Below are positions 17,564 to 24,541 of a stretch of DNA of 64,000 bases, in pieces (positions within the stretch are counted from its first letter, which is position 1; each line of letters begins with the position of its first letter). The DNA comes from Helicobacter salomonis (GTDB lineage Bacteria > Campylobacterota > Campylobacteria > Campylobacterales > Helicobacteraceae). The notes under the pieces were generated by a model. It had not been told where the DNA came from, searched no databases, and was given only the letters and a program-made list of their open reading frames with translations. The translations under genes and the position numbers were made by a program. The DNA lies in NCBI RefSeq assembly GCF_017979425.1, contig NZ_JAERIS010000001.1, positions 40,562 through 104,561 on the forward strand, given 5' to 3'.

Positions 17564-19245
17564 TAGAACTCTTTACGGGGGTCTTGCGCCCCATACATCA
17601 CACGACTTTTCTGATCGACAACAATCGCATTCACATCACCCATCACGGGTTTTACCACAATTTTATAACCCATCTTCTCCAAATTCTCTTGTACATCTTT
17701 GACCATGCCAAAGGGCTCCGTGCGGATTTCATCAGGCAACCACTGCATGTGAAAGCGCGGAGCACTCACCGCTTGAGAGATATTCATTCCATGGTCGATC
17801 ACATTGCTAATCACCTGTAAGACCGTGGTAATAATGCGCGCTCCCCCAGGACTGCCCACCACCATAAAGACCTTATTGTGTTTGAGCACAATGGTAGGCG
17901 ACATGGAGCTAAGGGGGCGTTTGCCCGGCTCAATAGCGTTGGCATCGCCCCCGATTAATCCGTAGAGATTGGGTACACCGGGTTTAATGGAGAAATCATC
18001 CATTTCATTATTGAGCAAAAAGCCCGCTCCATTGATCGCAGCCGCACTGCCGTAGTAGTCGTTCACGGTGTAGGTGATGCTCACCGCATTGCCCCATTTA
18101 TCTGCGACAGAATAGTGCGTGGTATTCTTGCCCTCATGGATCTGTCCTAACCCTGGTTGTACTTTGGCACTATCAGTAGCCTTGTTGGGTAAAATATCCT
18201 CATAGATTTTCTTCGCATAAGCCTTGCTAGTGAGCTTTTCGGTGGGAACGGTGGTGAAATCTGGATCGCCCATAAAAACCGAACGATCTGCGTAGGCTTG
18301 GCGCATGGCTTCTGCCATGACATGGATTGTTTGGCTGGAGCCAAAACCTAACGCGCTAATATCAGCGTTTTCCATCGTATTGAGAATTTGAATAATGTGC
18401 GTACCCCCTGAACTGGGAGGAGCCATAGAGATGATTTTATAGCCTCTATAGCTGCCTTCAATGGGTTTACGCCACACCACTTTGTATTGGGCCAAATCCT
18501 CTTTAGTGATAATCCCCCCATTCTTCTTCATGTCTGTTGCAATCAAATCTGCGATTGCACCCTTATAAAATGCCTTTGCGCCCTCATTCTTGATGAGAGT
18601 GAGGGTTTTAGCTAAATCCTTTTGCACCAAGAGATCTCCAGCACTATAGGCAACTGAACCCTTTTTGAGGAAGTACTTGCGACTACTAGCATACTTGGCA
18701 AAGCGAGGCTTGGCATCTAACATAGTTTCCCCCTGCCGTTGCGTGAGTCTAAAACCCTTTTGAGCCAAGTCAATGGCGGGTTGAATCAAGGTTGCTAGTT
18801 TACGCGTGCCGTATTTCTTTAGCATGGCATCCATGCCAGCTACGGTGCCAGGCACTCCTGCAGCCAAATAGCCATCGGTACTTAATTTGGGAATTACATT
18901 GCCTTCTTTGTCTAAATACATATTTCTAGTTGCTTTGAGTGGAGCTTTTTCTCTAAAATCTAAAGTGATATTCTCCCCATTGGCTAGATGAATCACCGCA
19001 AAGCCCCCACCCCCTAAGTTACCCGCTGCTGGATGCACCACCGCCAACGCATAGCCCATTGCTACTGCTGCATCGATCGCGTTCCCCCCCTCATCTAAGA
19101 CGCGTTGGGCAATTTTATCAGCCAGAGGATGACTAGAGAGAGCTAATGCCTTGCCCTTAATAGGAGGCAAGCTCGCCGCAAGCGCGCTGGAGCTAAGCCC
19201 GATGCCCACACAAAGCACCGCCAACACACGCCACATTTTAACCAT
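17563..19245 (-). CDS. ggt: Gamma-glutamyltranspeptidase, secreted
   Basis: A 560-residue precursor has signal peptide residues 1-23 (cleavage near ALAASL). The autoprocessing site is N374/T375-T376 in KNTTHYSVADKWG, with Thr375 as the nucleophile that starts the small subunit. The conserved GNAVSITYTVNDYYGS and lid region PLSSMSPTIVL are present. GGT cleaves glutathione and glutamine in the periplasm and is a known virulence and colonisation factor of gastric Helicobacter. AGGAG lies seven bases before the ATG, and an extended -10 lies at 19274-19279. Confidence 0.97.
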   Translation of the reverse strand: MVKMWRVLAVLCVGIGLSSSALAASLPPIKGKALALSSHPLADKIAQRVLDEGGNAIDAAVAMGYALAVVHPAAGNLGGGGFAVIHLANGENITLDFREKAPLKATRNMYLDKEGNVIPKLSTDGYLAAGVPGTVAGMDAMLKKYGTRKLATLIQPAIDLAQKGFRLTQRQGETMLDAKPRFAKYASSRKYFLKKGSVAYSAGDLLVQKDLAKTLTLIKNEGAKAFYKGAIADLIATDMKKNGGIITKEDLAQYKVVWRKPIEGSYRGYKIISMAPPSSGGTHIIQILNTMENADISALGFGSSQTIHVMAEAMRQAYADRSVFMGDPDFTTVPTEKLTSKAYAKKIYEDILPNKATDSAKVQPGLGQIHEGKNTTHYSVADKWGNAVSITYTVNDYYGSAAAINGAGFLLNNEMDDFSIKPGVPNLYGLIGGDANAIEPGKRPLSSMSPTIVLKHNKVFMVVGSPGGARIITTVLQVISNVIDHGMNISQAVSAPRFHMQWLPDEIRTEPFGMVKDVQENLEKMGYKIVVKPVMGDVNAIVVDQKSRVMYGAQDPRKEF

Positions 19246-19273
19246 ATAAAAACTCCTGATATCTAAATGCGCT

Positions 19274-19279
19274 ATCCTA
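19274..19279 (-). promoter_or_regulatory. Extended -10 box for ggt-speE-coaE
   Basis: The minus strand reads TGT-TAGGAT about 30 bases upstream of the ggt ATG. It is a plausible extended -10 in the divergent ggt/dnaX intergenic region. Confidence 0.45.
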
Positions 19280-19312
19280 ACATGACTAGACTTACAGCCA
19301 GCACAATTAGGT

Positions 19313-19318
19313 TATAAT
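19313..19318 (+). promoter_or_regulatory. -10 box TATAAT for dnaX operon
   Basis: A consensus TATAAT lies 25 bases upstream of the dnaX GTG, with AAAGGA as ribosome-binding site between them. It is the only clear promoter for dnaX-tsaE-lptB-rpoN. Confidence 0.6.
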
Positions 19319-19342
19319 AGCCCAAATTGATAAAGGACGCTT

Positions 19343-20788
19343 GTGGTCTTGGCTCTTAAATACCGCCCTCGGCATTTCAAAGATTTAGTCGGGCAAGAAA
19401 GCGTGTCTCAAACCCTGAGCTTGGCTTTAGAGCAGGGGCATTTAGCGCATGCTTATCTCTTTAGCGGACTCAGAGGCTCTGGTAAGACCTCCAGTGCGCG
19501 CATTTTTGCCCGTGCCTTGCAATGTGAAAAAGCTCCCACCAGTGTTCCCTGCGATGTTTGCACAAATTGCATCGACGCGTTACAAAATAGACATGTAGAT
19601 ATTATCGAGATGGATGGCGCATCTAATCGCCGCATTGAAGATATCCGTGATGTGATTGAACAAACCAAGTATAAGCCTAGCATGGGGGCTTATAAAATCT
19701 TCATCATCGATGAAGCCCACATGCTCACTAAGGAGGCATTCAATGCACTCCTAAAGACCTTAGAAGAACCTCCCGCGCATGTCAAATTCATTTTAGCTAC
19801 CACAGATGCCCTCAAATTACCCGCGACGATTTTAAGCCGCACCCAACATTTCCGCTTCAGAAAAATCCCTCTCAAAGCCATTGTAACGCACTTACAAAGA
19901 GTCTTAGAGGTTGAGGGTGTGAATTATCAGGAAGGGGTATTAGAGATGTTGGCTAGAAGTGCACAGGGGAGTTTGCGCGATACTCTCACTCTCACGGAGC
20001 AGGCCATCAATTACTGCAACGCTAGCTTGACCATAGAAGCTACCGCGCGGATGCTGGGCATGGTGGATAGCAAGGTATTAGGAGATTTTTTTGAGGCGCT
20101 TCTCAATGAGTCTGCGCGCGTGCACACCCTCCTACAAACCTTTAATAGCTACGATCCTCATACGGTCTTAGATGAGATGGCGCTCTTTCTTAAAGACGCA
20201 CTCTTAGAGGAGAAATTCCCCCTTGTCTTGTTAGATCGCTGGATGGGTATTTTAGCCCAAGCCAAAAGTCTCTTGCATATGGGTGCAGATGGGGATTTTG
20301 TGCTGACCCTAAGCGCACTCAAAATGCAAGCTACCCACAATCCTCCCAGCACTCAGGCTATGTCTGCTCCTACAGCCTCTAAAGTAGTAACACCTCCTCC
20401 TGCTCCAAGAGTAACTCTTGCCCCGCAGGCAGCCCAACAGCCGCCCTCCGCCCCCAAAGAGTTATTTCATCAGCTCGTCGCTAAACTTTACGCGCATGAT
20501 CAAGAGTTAGGCACACTCTTTCAAAGACATATACATTTCTGTAGTTTTCAAAATAAAACCCTACAATGGCAATCGGATGCACCCCCGCATGTAAGGGAGG
20601 TGTTTAAGAAACACTATGATGCGATGAGGCAAAAGGTACAAGAGGTTTATGGCAGTGGTGTGGAGATTCAAGCGGTTAGAACAGCCTCCACACCCCCCTA
20701 TGCACCTTTAAACTCACCCCACCAGGATATTATAGGGGCGGTGCGTGAACACTTGGGCGTTATAGAGGTTAAGGTGGAGGATTCGTGA
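19343..20788 (+). CDS. dnaX: DNA polymerase III gamma/tau subunit
   Basis: DnaX is the clamp-loader ATPase. Landmarks are the start ALKYRPRHFKDLVGQE, Walker A SGLRGSGKTSSARIFA, a zinc-binding set C-x8-C-x2-C-x2-C (CEKAPTSVPCDVCTNC), Walker B FIIDEAHML and the sensor region LEEPPAHVKFILATTD. Residues ~335-380 are a Pro/Ala-rich linker. At 481 residues it is shorter than E. coli tau. The start is a GTG, set by AAAGGA. TsaE overlaps by four bases. Confidence 0.95.
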   Translation: MVLALKYRPRHFKDLVGQESVSQTLSLALEQGHLAHAYLFSGLRGSGKTSSARIFARALQCEKAPTSVPCDVCTNCIDALQNRHVDIIEMDGASNRRIEDIRDVIEQTKYKPSMGAYKIFIIDEAHMLTKEAFNALLKTLEEPPAHVKFILATTDALKLPATILSRTQHFRFRKIPLKAIVTHLQRVLEVEGVNYQEGVLEMLARSAQGSLRDTLTLTEQAINYCNASLTIEATARMLGMVDSKVLGDFFEALLNESARVHTLLQTFNSYDPHTVLDEMALFLKDALLEEKFPLVLLDRWMGILAQAKSLLHMGADGDFVLTLSALKMQATHNPPSTQAMSAPTASKVVTPPPAPRVTLAPQAAQQPPSAPKELFHQLVAKLYAHDQELGTLFQRHIHFCSFQNKTLQWQSDAPPHVREVFKKHYDAMRQKVQEVYGSGVEIQAVRTASTPPYAPLNSPHQDIIGAVREHLGVIEVKVEDS

Positions 20789-21210
20789 ATATCCAAGCCA
20801 ATTTAGCACAACTAGATTCTGTGTTAGTGCGTCTTGACTCCTGGATCGAACGCCACGCTCTGCCCGTGATTATTCTTTTACAAGGCACGCTAGGGAGTGG
20901 TAAAACCACTTTGGTGCAACACTTCTGCCAAACCCACCACGCCCCGCAAGCTACCTCACCTACCTTCAGCCTTATGCATACCTACCCCGCTGAGGATTTT
21001 TGCATTTACCATTACGATTTTTATCTCAAGGAAATCCATGAGCTCTTGGAGATGGGGGTGTTGGAAAACTTGGAATGTGAGGGGGTACACTTTGTGGAGT
21101 GGGGTTCTGAGGCACTTAAAGAGATGTTGGTCAAGTTGGGTTTTAGTGTGCTCACACTGAAGCTACAAACCCATCAAGAAATGCGCACTTATAGGTTTAG
21201 TGATGGATAA
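20785..21210 (+). CDS. tsaE: tRNA threonylcarbamoyladenosine synthesis ATPase TsaE
   Basis: TsaE helps TsaB/TsaD make t6A37 in tRNAs. The P-loop is [17 protein letters not shown], followed by the family signatures [12 protein letters not shown] and YHYDFYL, then FVEWGSEAL. 141 residues. The GTG start overlaps the dnaX TGA (GTGA). Confidence 0.93.
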   Translation: MNIQANLAQLDSVLVRLDSWIERHALPVIILLQGTLGSGKTTLVQHFCQTHHAPQATSPTFSLMHTYPAEDFCIYHYDFYLKEIHELLEMGVLENLECEGVHFVEWGSEALKEMLVKLGFSVLTLKLQTHQEMRTYRFSDG

Positions 21211-21925
21211 ACTCAGCGCGATTCACTTGAGCAAACAGATCAAAAAGACCATGATCGTGCATGATGTTTCCTTAGAAGTAGAGAGCGGGCAGGTAGTGGG
21301 TTTGCTAGGACCTAATGGAGCAGGCAAAACCACCACCTTTTATATGATCTGCGGGTTATTGCGTCCTAGTGGGGGGAGTGTGGCGCTCAATGATATTGAT
21401 CTCTCCAACTACCCTCTGCACAAACGATCCAATTTAGGTATTGGTTACCTGCCCCAAGAGTCGAGTATTTTTAAAGATTTAAGCGTGTTAGACAATTTGA
21501 TGCTAGCTGCCCAAACCACTTTTAAAAGCGCTAAAGAAGCGATGCAGCGCATTGAAGAGATGTTAGAAGCATTCAATATCCAAGCGATTCAAAAGCGCAA
21601 GGGCATGTCTTTGAGTGGGGGGGAGCGCCGACGCGTGGAGATTGCGCGCGCACTTATTAAAAGTCCTAAATTTATTCTGCTCGATGAACCCTTCGCAGGA
21701 GTTGATCCCATTGCGGTGTTAGATATTCAAAAGATTATCGAACGCCTTGTAGAGATGAATATCGGAGTGCTCATCACCGATCACAATGTGCGCGAAACCT
21801 TGAGTGTATGCCACCACGCCTATGTGATCAAGAGCGGCACTTTGCTGGCCAGTGGTAGTAGCGATCAAATTTATGAAAATGAATTGGTCAGAAAGCACTA
21901 TTTGGGCGAGCATTTTAAAGCATGA
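21203..21925 (+). CDS. lptB: LPS export ABC transporter ATPase LptB
   Basis: LptB powers LPS extraction from the inner membrane with LptFG. Walker A is [16 protein letters not shown], the Q-loop region YLPQESSIF is specific to LptB, the signature is [16 protein letters not shown] and Walker B is [24 protein letters not shown] holds the switch His. I prefer the ATG at 21203 over the adjoining GTG at 21200. It overlaps tsaE and rpoN. Confidence 0.95.
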   Translation: MDKLSAIHLSKQIKKTMIVHDVSLEVESGQVVGLLGPNGAGKTTTFYMICGLLRPSGGSVALNDIDLSNYPLHKRSNLGIGYLPQESSIFKDLSVLDNLMLAAQTTFKSAKEAMQRIEEMLEAFNIQAIQKRKGMSLSGGERRRVEIARALIKSPKFILLDEPFAGVDPIAVLDIQKIIERLVEMNIGVLITDHNVRETLSVCHHAYVIKSGTLLASGSSDQIYENELVRKHYLGEHFKA

Positions 21926-23208
21926 TGGCAGTCCTACGCCCCAAACTCGCGCCTAAGAATAAACTATCTGCTACTCTGAAAAGTTGGCTACCCATTTTAC
22001 AGAGTGGACCACTCGAAATAGAAGAGACTTTGCAAGCTTATGCAAAAGATAATCCTTGCGTGCAAGTGCAAAGTGCTTTGAGTGCGGATTTTAGCACATG
22101 CCAAATGCATAAAGTCGCCCGCTCCAATACTCCCAGTCTTAAAAATACGATGAGTGATAAGATTGAGAGCTTGAGCGTGCGCGAATCTACGCTTTATGAA
22201 ACTTTAAACCAACAGCTCTTACCTCCCCTCTTTCCTACAGAGATTTCTGTGCAAATTGCTCAAGACATCATCGACAACATCAATCAAGAGGGTTATTTTG
22301 AAGGCGATGTGTGCGATTTAGCTTTGGCTTTAGGTGTTTGCGTAGAAGATTACGAAAAGGTACGCCAACGCTTTGCCTACCTAGACCCTCCGGGCGTGGG
22401 CGCGCGCGATCTGCAAGAGAGTTTTTTCTTCCAACTAAGCCAACATAGCGAATTGGACGCGCCTATTTACGAATTATGCACTCAAATTTTGGACGATCTA
22501 GCACAACATAGAGAATACAGCCATGTTGCTGGCTATGCGCAAGCCATGAAGATCATCACCTCTTTTAAAAACCCTCCCGCCCTAGATTTCCACGACCCCT
22601 CACCCTTGGTAATCCCTGATATTTTGGTGCTCGAAGAACAAGGGGAAATTTCCGTGCAACTCAACGATAGTTACTACCCTAAAGTGGTCATTGAAGAACC
22701 TAAAATTAAAGAATCCCATGACTATCTCAAGGAAAAACTCAAAGAAGCACGGGATTTAATTGACGCCTTGCAGATGCGCCAACAGACTATTTTAAAAATT
22801 GGCTTGATGCTGGTGGAATACCAATACGATTTTTTCAAGGGCAAAGAGATCAAACCCATGCGTTTGGTGGACATTGCTAATGAGTTCGGCTATTCCCCTA
22901 GCACGATTTCCAGAGCCATCTCCAACAAATATTTAGAGTGCACGCGCGGGATTTTCCCCATTAAGAGTTTCTTTACAACGGCTCTGGAGGGCGATATTTC
23001 CAATGCCTCAATCAAGGATTTTATCTTAGAGCGTATCAAAACCGAAGATCCTTTGAAACCCTTGAGCGATCTGAAGATTTTAGAGCTCGTAGAGGCTAAG
23101 TTTAATCTTAAGATGGTGCGGCGCACCATTACCAAGTACCGCAAGCTTTTGAATATTGCCAGCTCTTCAGAGCGTAAAAAACTCTATGGCATGCGCGCCA
23201 AGCATTAA
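21922..23208 (+). CDS. rpoN: RNA polymerase sigma-54 factor
   Basis: This 428-residue protein has an N-terminal activator-contact region ([19 protein letters not shown]), a core-binding domain with GYFEGDV and [16 protein letters not shown], a helix-turn-helix [18 protein letters not shown] and the C-terminal RpoN box [12 protein letters not shown]. In Helicobacter sigma-54 drives middle flagellar genes with FlgR. The ATG overlaps the lptB stop (ATGA). Confidence 0.96.
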   Translation: MMAVLRPKLAPKNKLSATLKSWLPILQSGPLEIEETLQAYAKDNPCVQVQSALSADFSTCQMHKVARSNTPSLKNTMSDKIESLSVRESTLYETLNQQLLPPLFPTEISVQIAQDIIDNINQEGYFEGDVCDLALALGVCVEDYEKVRQRFAYLDPPGVGARDLQESFFFQLSQHSELDAPIYELCTQILDDLAQHREYSHVAGYAQAMKIITSFKNPPALDFHDPSPLVIPDILVLEEQGEISVQLNDSYYPKVVIEEPKIKESHDYLKEKLKEARDLIDALQMRQQTILKIGLMLVEYQYDFFKGKEIKPMRLVDIANEFGYSPSTISRAISNKYLECTRGIFPIKSFFTTALEGDISNASIKDFILERIKTEDPLKPLSDLKILELVEAKFNLKMVRRTITKYRKLLNIASSSERKKLYGMRAKH

Positions 23209-23220
23209 GCCTAAGCGTGC

Positions 23221-23226
23221 TAGAAT
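23221..23226 (+). promoter_or_regulatory. Extended -10 box for the short Sel1-repeat genes
   Basis: TGC-TAGAAT lies just after rpoN and 22 bases before the next ATG, giving a leader of only about 15 bases that contains AAGGAGG. A CTCCTT/AAGGAG inverted repeat (23228-23243) overlaps the ribosome-binding site, but most of its left arm would lie upstream of the predicted transcript start. Confidence 0.4.
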
Positions 23227-23247
23227 ACTCCTTCCAAAAGGAGGCGC

Positions 23248-23742
23248 ATGGTACCCATTCAGCGTAACACTAGAACGCGTGCAAACCACCATTCTTTGAG
23301 CGATGATGCACTGCTGGAGATGTTCCATCTTTACAATGCCACCTCCCAGGATCAGCTTGCTCCGCACCGGCTCCACAACTATTTGAAAGCCTTCAAGCTC
23401 TATAAGCAAATTATTCTAGGAAAAATCGCGCATGGAAAGGTCTTTTATCATTTAGCACAGATGTATGAAAAAGGGGAAGGCGTGCCTCAAAATGAGAAGA
23501 AAGCTTTGGATTGCTACAAAGGGGTTGTACAACATAGTCCTACAACCCAATGGATTTACATCAATGCGCTTAACAAGCTCATCTATGCCTACGAGACGGG
23601 TTGTGGAGTGCCTCAGGACACACAAAAAGCCCTAGAATACAAGAGCAAACTACAGACCAGTAAGTCTGAAGTGATGGGTACTCTATTGCGCCTCTACCTT
23701 AAAAAGGGTGCACCCAAAACCCCCAAGAAGATTTCATATTAA
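23248..23742 (+). CDS. Short Sel1-like repeat protein, paralog A (164 aa)
   Basis: The protein has no signal peptide. After LSDDALLEMFHLYNA it carries two Sel1-like repeats, seen as FYHLAQMYEKGEGVPQNEKKA and LIYAYETGCGVPQDTQKAL (roughly residues 68-135), and ends in a Lys-rich tail. It is clearly related to the next gene, which shares LSDDALL, APH-x2-H and the first repeat. Sel1 repeats form alpha-solenoids that bind other proteins. Unlike secreted Helicobacter cysteine-rich (Hcp) proteins it lacks paired cysteines. AAGGAGG precedes the ATG. Confidence 0.8.
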   Translation: MVPIQRNTRTRANHHSLSDDALLEMFHLYNATSQDQLAPHRLHNYLKAFKLYKQIILGKIAHGKVFYHLAQMYEKGEGVPQNEKKALDCYKGVVQHSPTTQWIYINALNKLIYAYETGCGVPQDTQKALEYKSKLQTSKSEVMGTLLRLYLKKGAPKTPKKISY

Positions 23743-23751
23743 AGGACACGC

Positions 23752-24078
23752 ATGCCAAATAACTTGAAACAACTCAGCGACGACGCACTGCTCGCTCTCT
23801 TCAACCGCTACAACCAAAATGCGCAGTTGGGCGCGCCCCACCAAGTACATGCCTACCTCAACGCTTTTGGGTATTTTAAGTGTATCGCACTGGGCGAGAC
23901 GGACTTTGGTTACGAGTTTTACGCACTGGGCAAAGCCTACGAAGAGGGCCTGGGCGTACCTCAAGACCCCTCCAAAGCCCAAGCCCTCTACACCGAAGCC
24001 ATCAAGCACTACCAAGTCTACGAGGGCGACGAGGACAAGCACTTAGAGGTCATTCGCCTCCTAGAGAAATGGCTCTGA
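23752..24078 (+). CDS. Short Sel1-like repeat protein, paralog B (108 aa)
   Basis: This is a shorter tandem copy of the preceding gene: LSDDALLALFNRYNQNAQ, GAPHQVHAYLNAFGYFK, then one Sel1-like repeat FYALGKAYEEGLGVPQDPSKA (residues ~64-84) and an acidic end. It has no signal peptide. It starts ten bases after paralog A with AAAGGA as ribosome-binding site. Its C-terminus overlaps by 18 bases the end of the convergent histidine-rich gene. Function unknown. Confidence 0.78.
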   Translation: MPNNLKQLSDDALLALFNRYNQNAQLGAPHQVHAYLNAFGYFKCIALGETDFGYEFYALGKAYEEGLGVPQDPSKAQALYTEAIKHYQVYEGDEDKHLEVIRLLEKWL

Positions 24079-24414
24079 AGTGCCGTCATGACCTTGACCT
24101 TTCTTATGGCGGTGTGTACGCCCGTGCTCATGTCCATGTTCGTTGTGTGTCCTATGATCCCGCTGATGCGTATTGAGGGGATCGTAGTGGGAGTTACACA
24201 TTCTACTAGGTTGCCTGTGGTGGCCACTGGACTCTAGCCTTGCACCTTCTTGTGGGACGGGTGTCGCGCCATCAGTAGGCGTGTTAGCAAAGACTTCCAA
24301 ATGATCGCATGGTGTGTGTGCGACCAATACCTCCAAAGAACCCTCCAACCTCTCCGCGAGTTCCTGAAAGGCTTTGAGGTCTTCTTGTTTGATGTTTTGG
24401 ATCAAAATATCCAT
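24061..24414 (-). CDS. Histidine-rich protein with a short RHH-like N-terminus (117 aa)
   Basis: The first ~33 residues (MDILIQNIKQEDLKAFQELA then an amphipathic helix end) read as one strand plus a helix, as in small ribbon-helix-helix or antitoxin-like proteins. The last 55 residues hold 12 histidines in forms such as HNEHGHEHGRTHRH and one Cys, suggesting metal (Ni, Zn or Cu) binding. AAGGAGG sits ideally before the ATG, and an inverted repeat (24431-24449) lies in the likely leader. I know no named family; Hpn-type nickel proteins and NikR are only analogies. The frame overlaps no other gene apart from the 3' end. Confidence 0.6.
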   Translation of the reverse strand: MDILIQNIKQEDLKAFQELAERLEGSLEVLVAHTPCDHLEVFANTPTDGATPVPQEGARLESSGHHRQPSRMCNSHYDPLNTHQRDHRTHNEHGHEHGRTHRHKKGQGHDGTSEPFL

Positions 24415-24430
24415 ACAACCTCCTTGATGG

Positions 24431-24449
24431 ACTGGAGTTTAGCTCCAGT
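24431..24449 (-). promoter_or_regulatory. Inverted repeat in the leader of the histidine-rich gene
   Basis: A perfect repeat ACTGGAG-TTTAG-CTCCAGT lies 17 bases upstream of the histidine-rich gene's ATG. It could be an mRNA hairpin next to the AAGGAGG site or a protein operator. AT-rich DNA with TAATAT-like -10 candidates lies upstream. Confidence 0.4.
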
Positions 24450-24510
24450 TACACTGAATATTAGTCTATAAAAAATAATTAATCCTTAACCACACCAGCC
24501 CTAAACATGC

Positions 24511-24516
24511 TATAAT
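24511..24516 (+). promoter_or_regulatory. Extended -10 box for alaS
   Basis: TGC-TATAAT lies 25 bases before the alaS ATG at 24542. A start codon at 24515 would fall inside this box, which supports the later ATG. Confidence 0.6.
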
Positions 24517-24541
24517 GCGCGCATACGATCGCGGAGAAAAT

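Noticed and set aside
23228..23243. CTCCTT/AAGGAG hairpin as a translational switch for the first short Sel1 gene
   Set aside because: The nearby extended -10 predicts a transcript start inside the repeat, so most of the left arm would not be in the RNA.
23880..24176. 98-codon plus-strand frame crossing the end of the second Sel1 gene
   Set aside because: Arg/Pro/His-rich out-of-frame reading without a ribosome site; the Sel1 frame and the opposite histidine-rich frame explain the region better.
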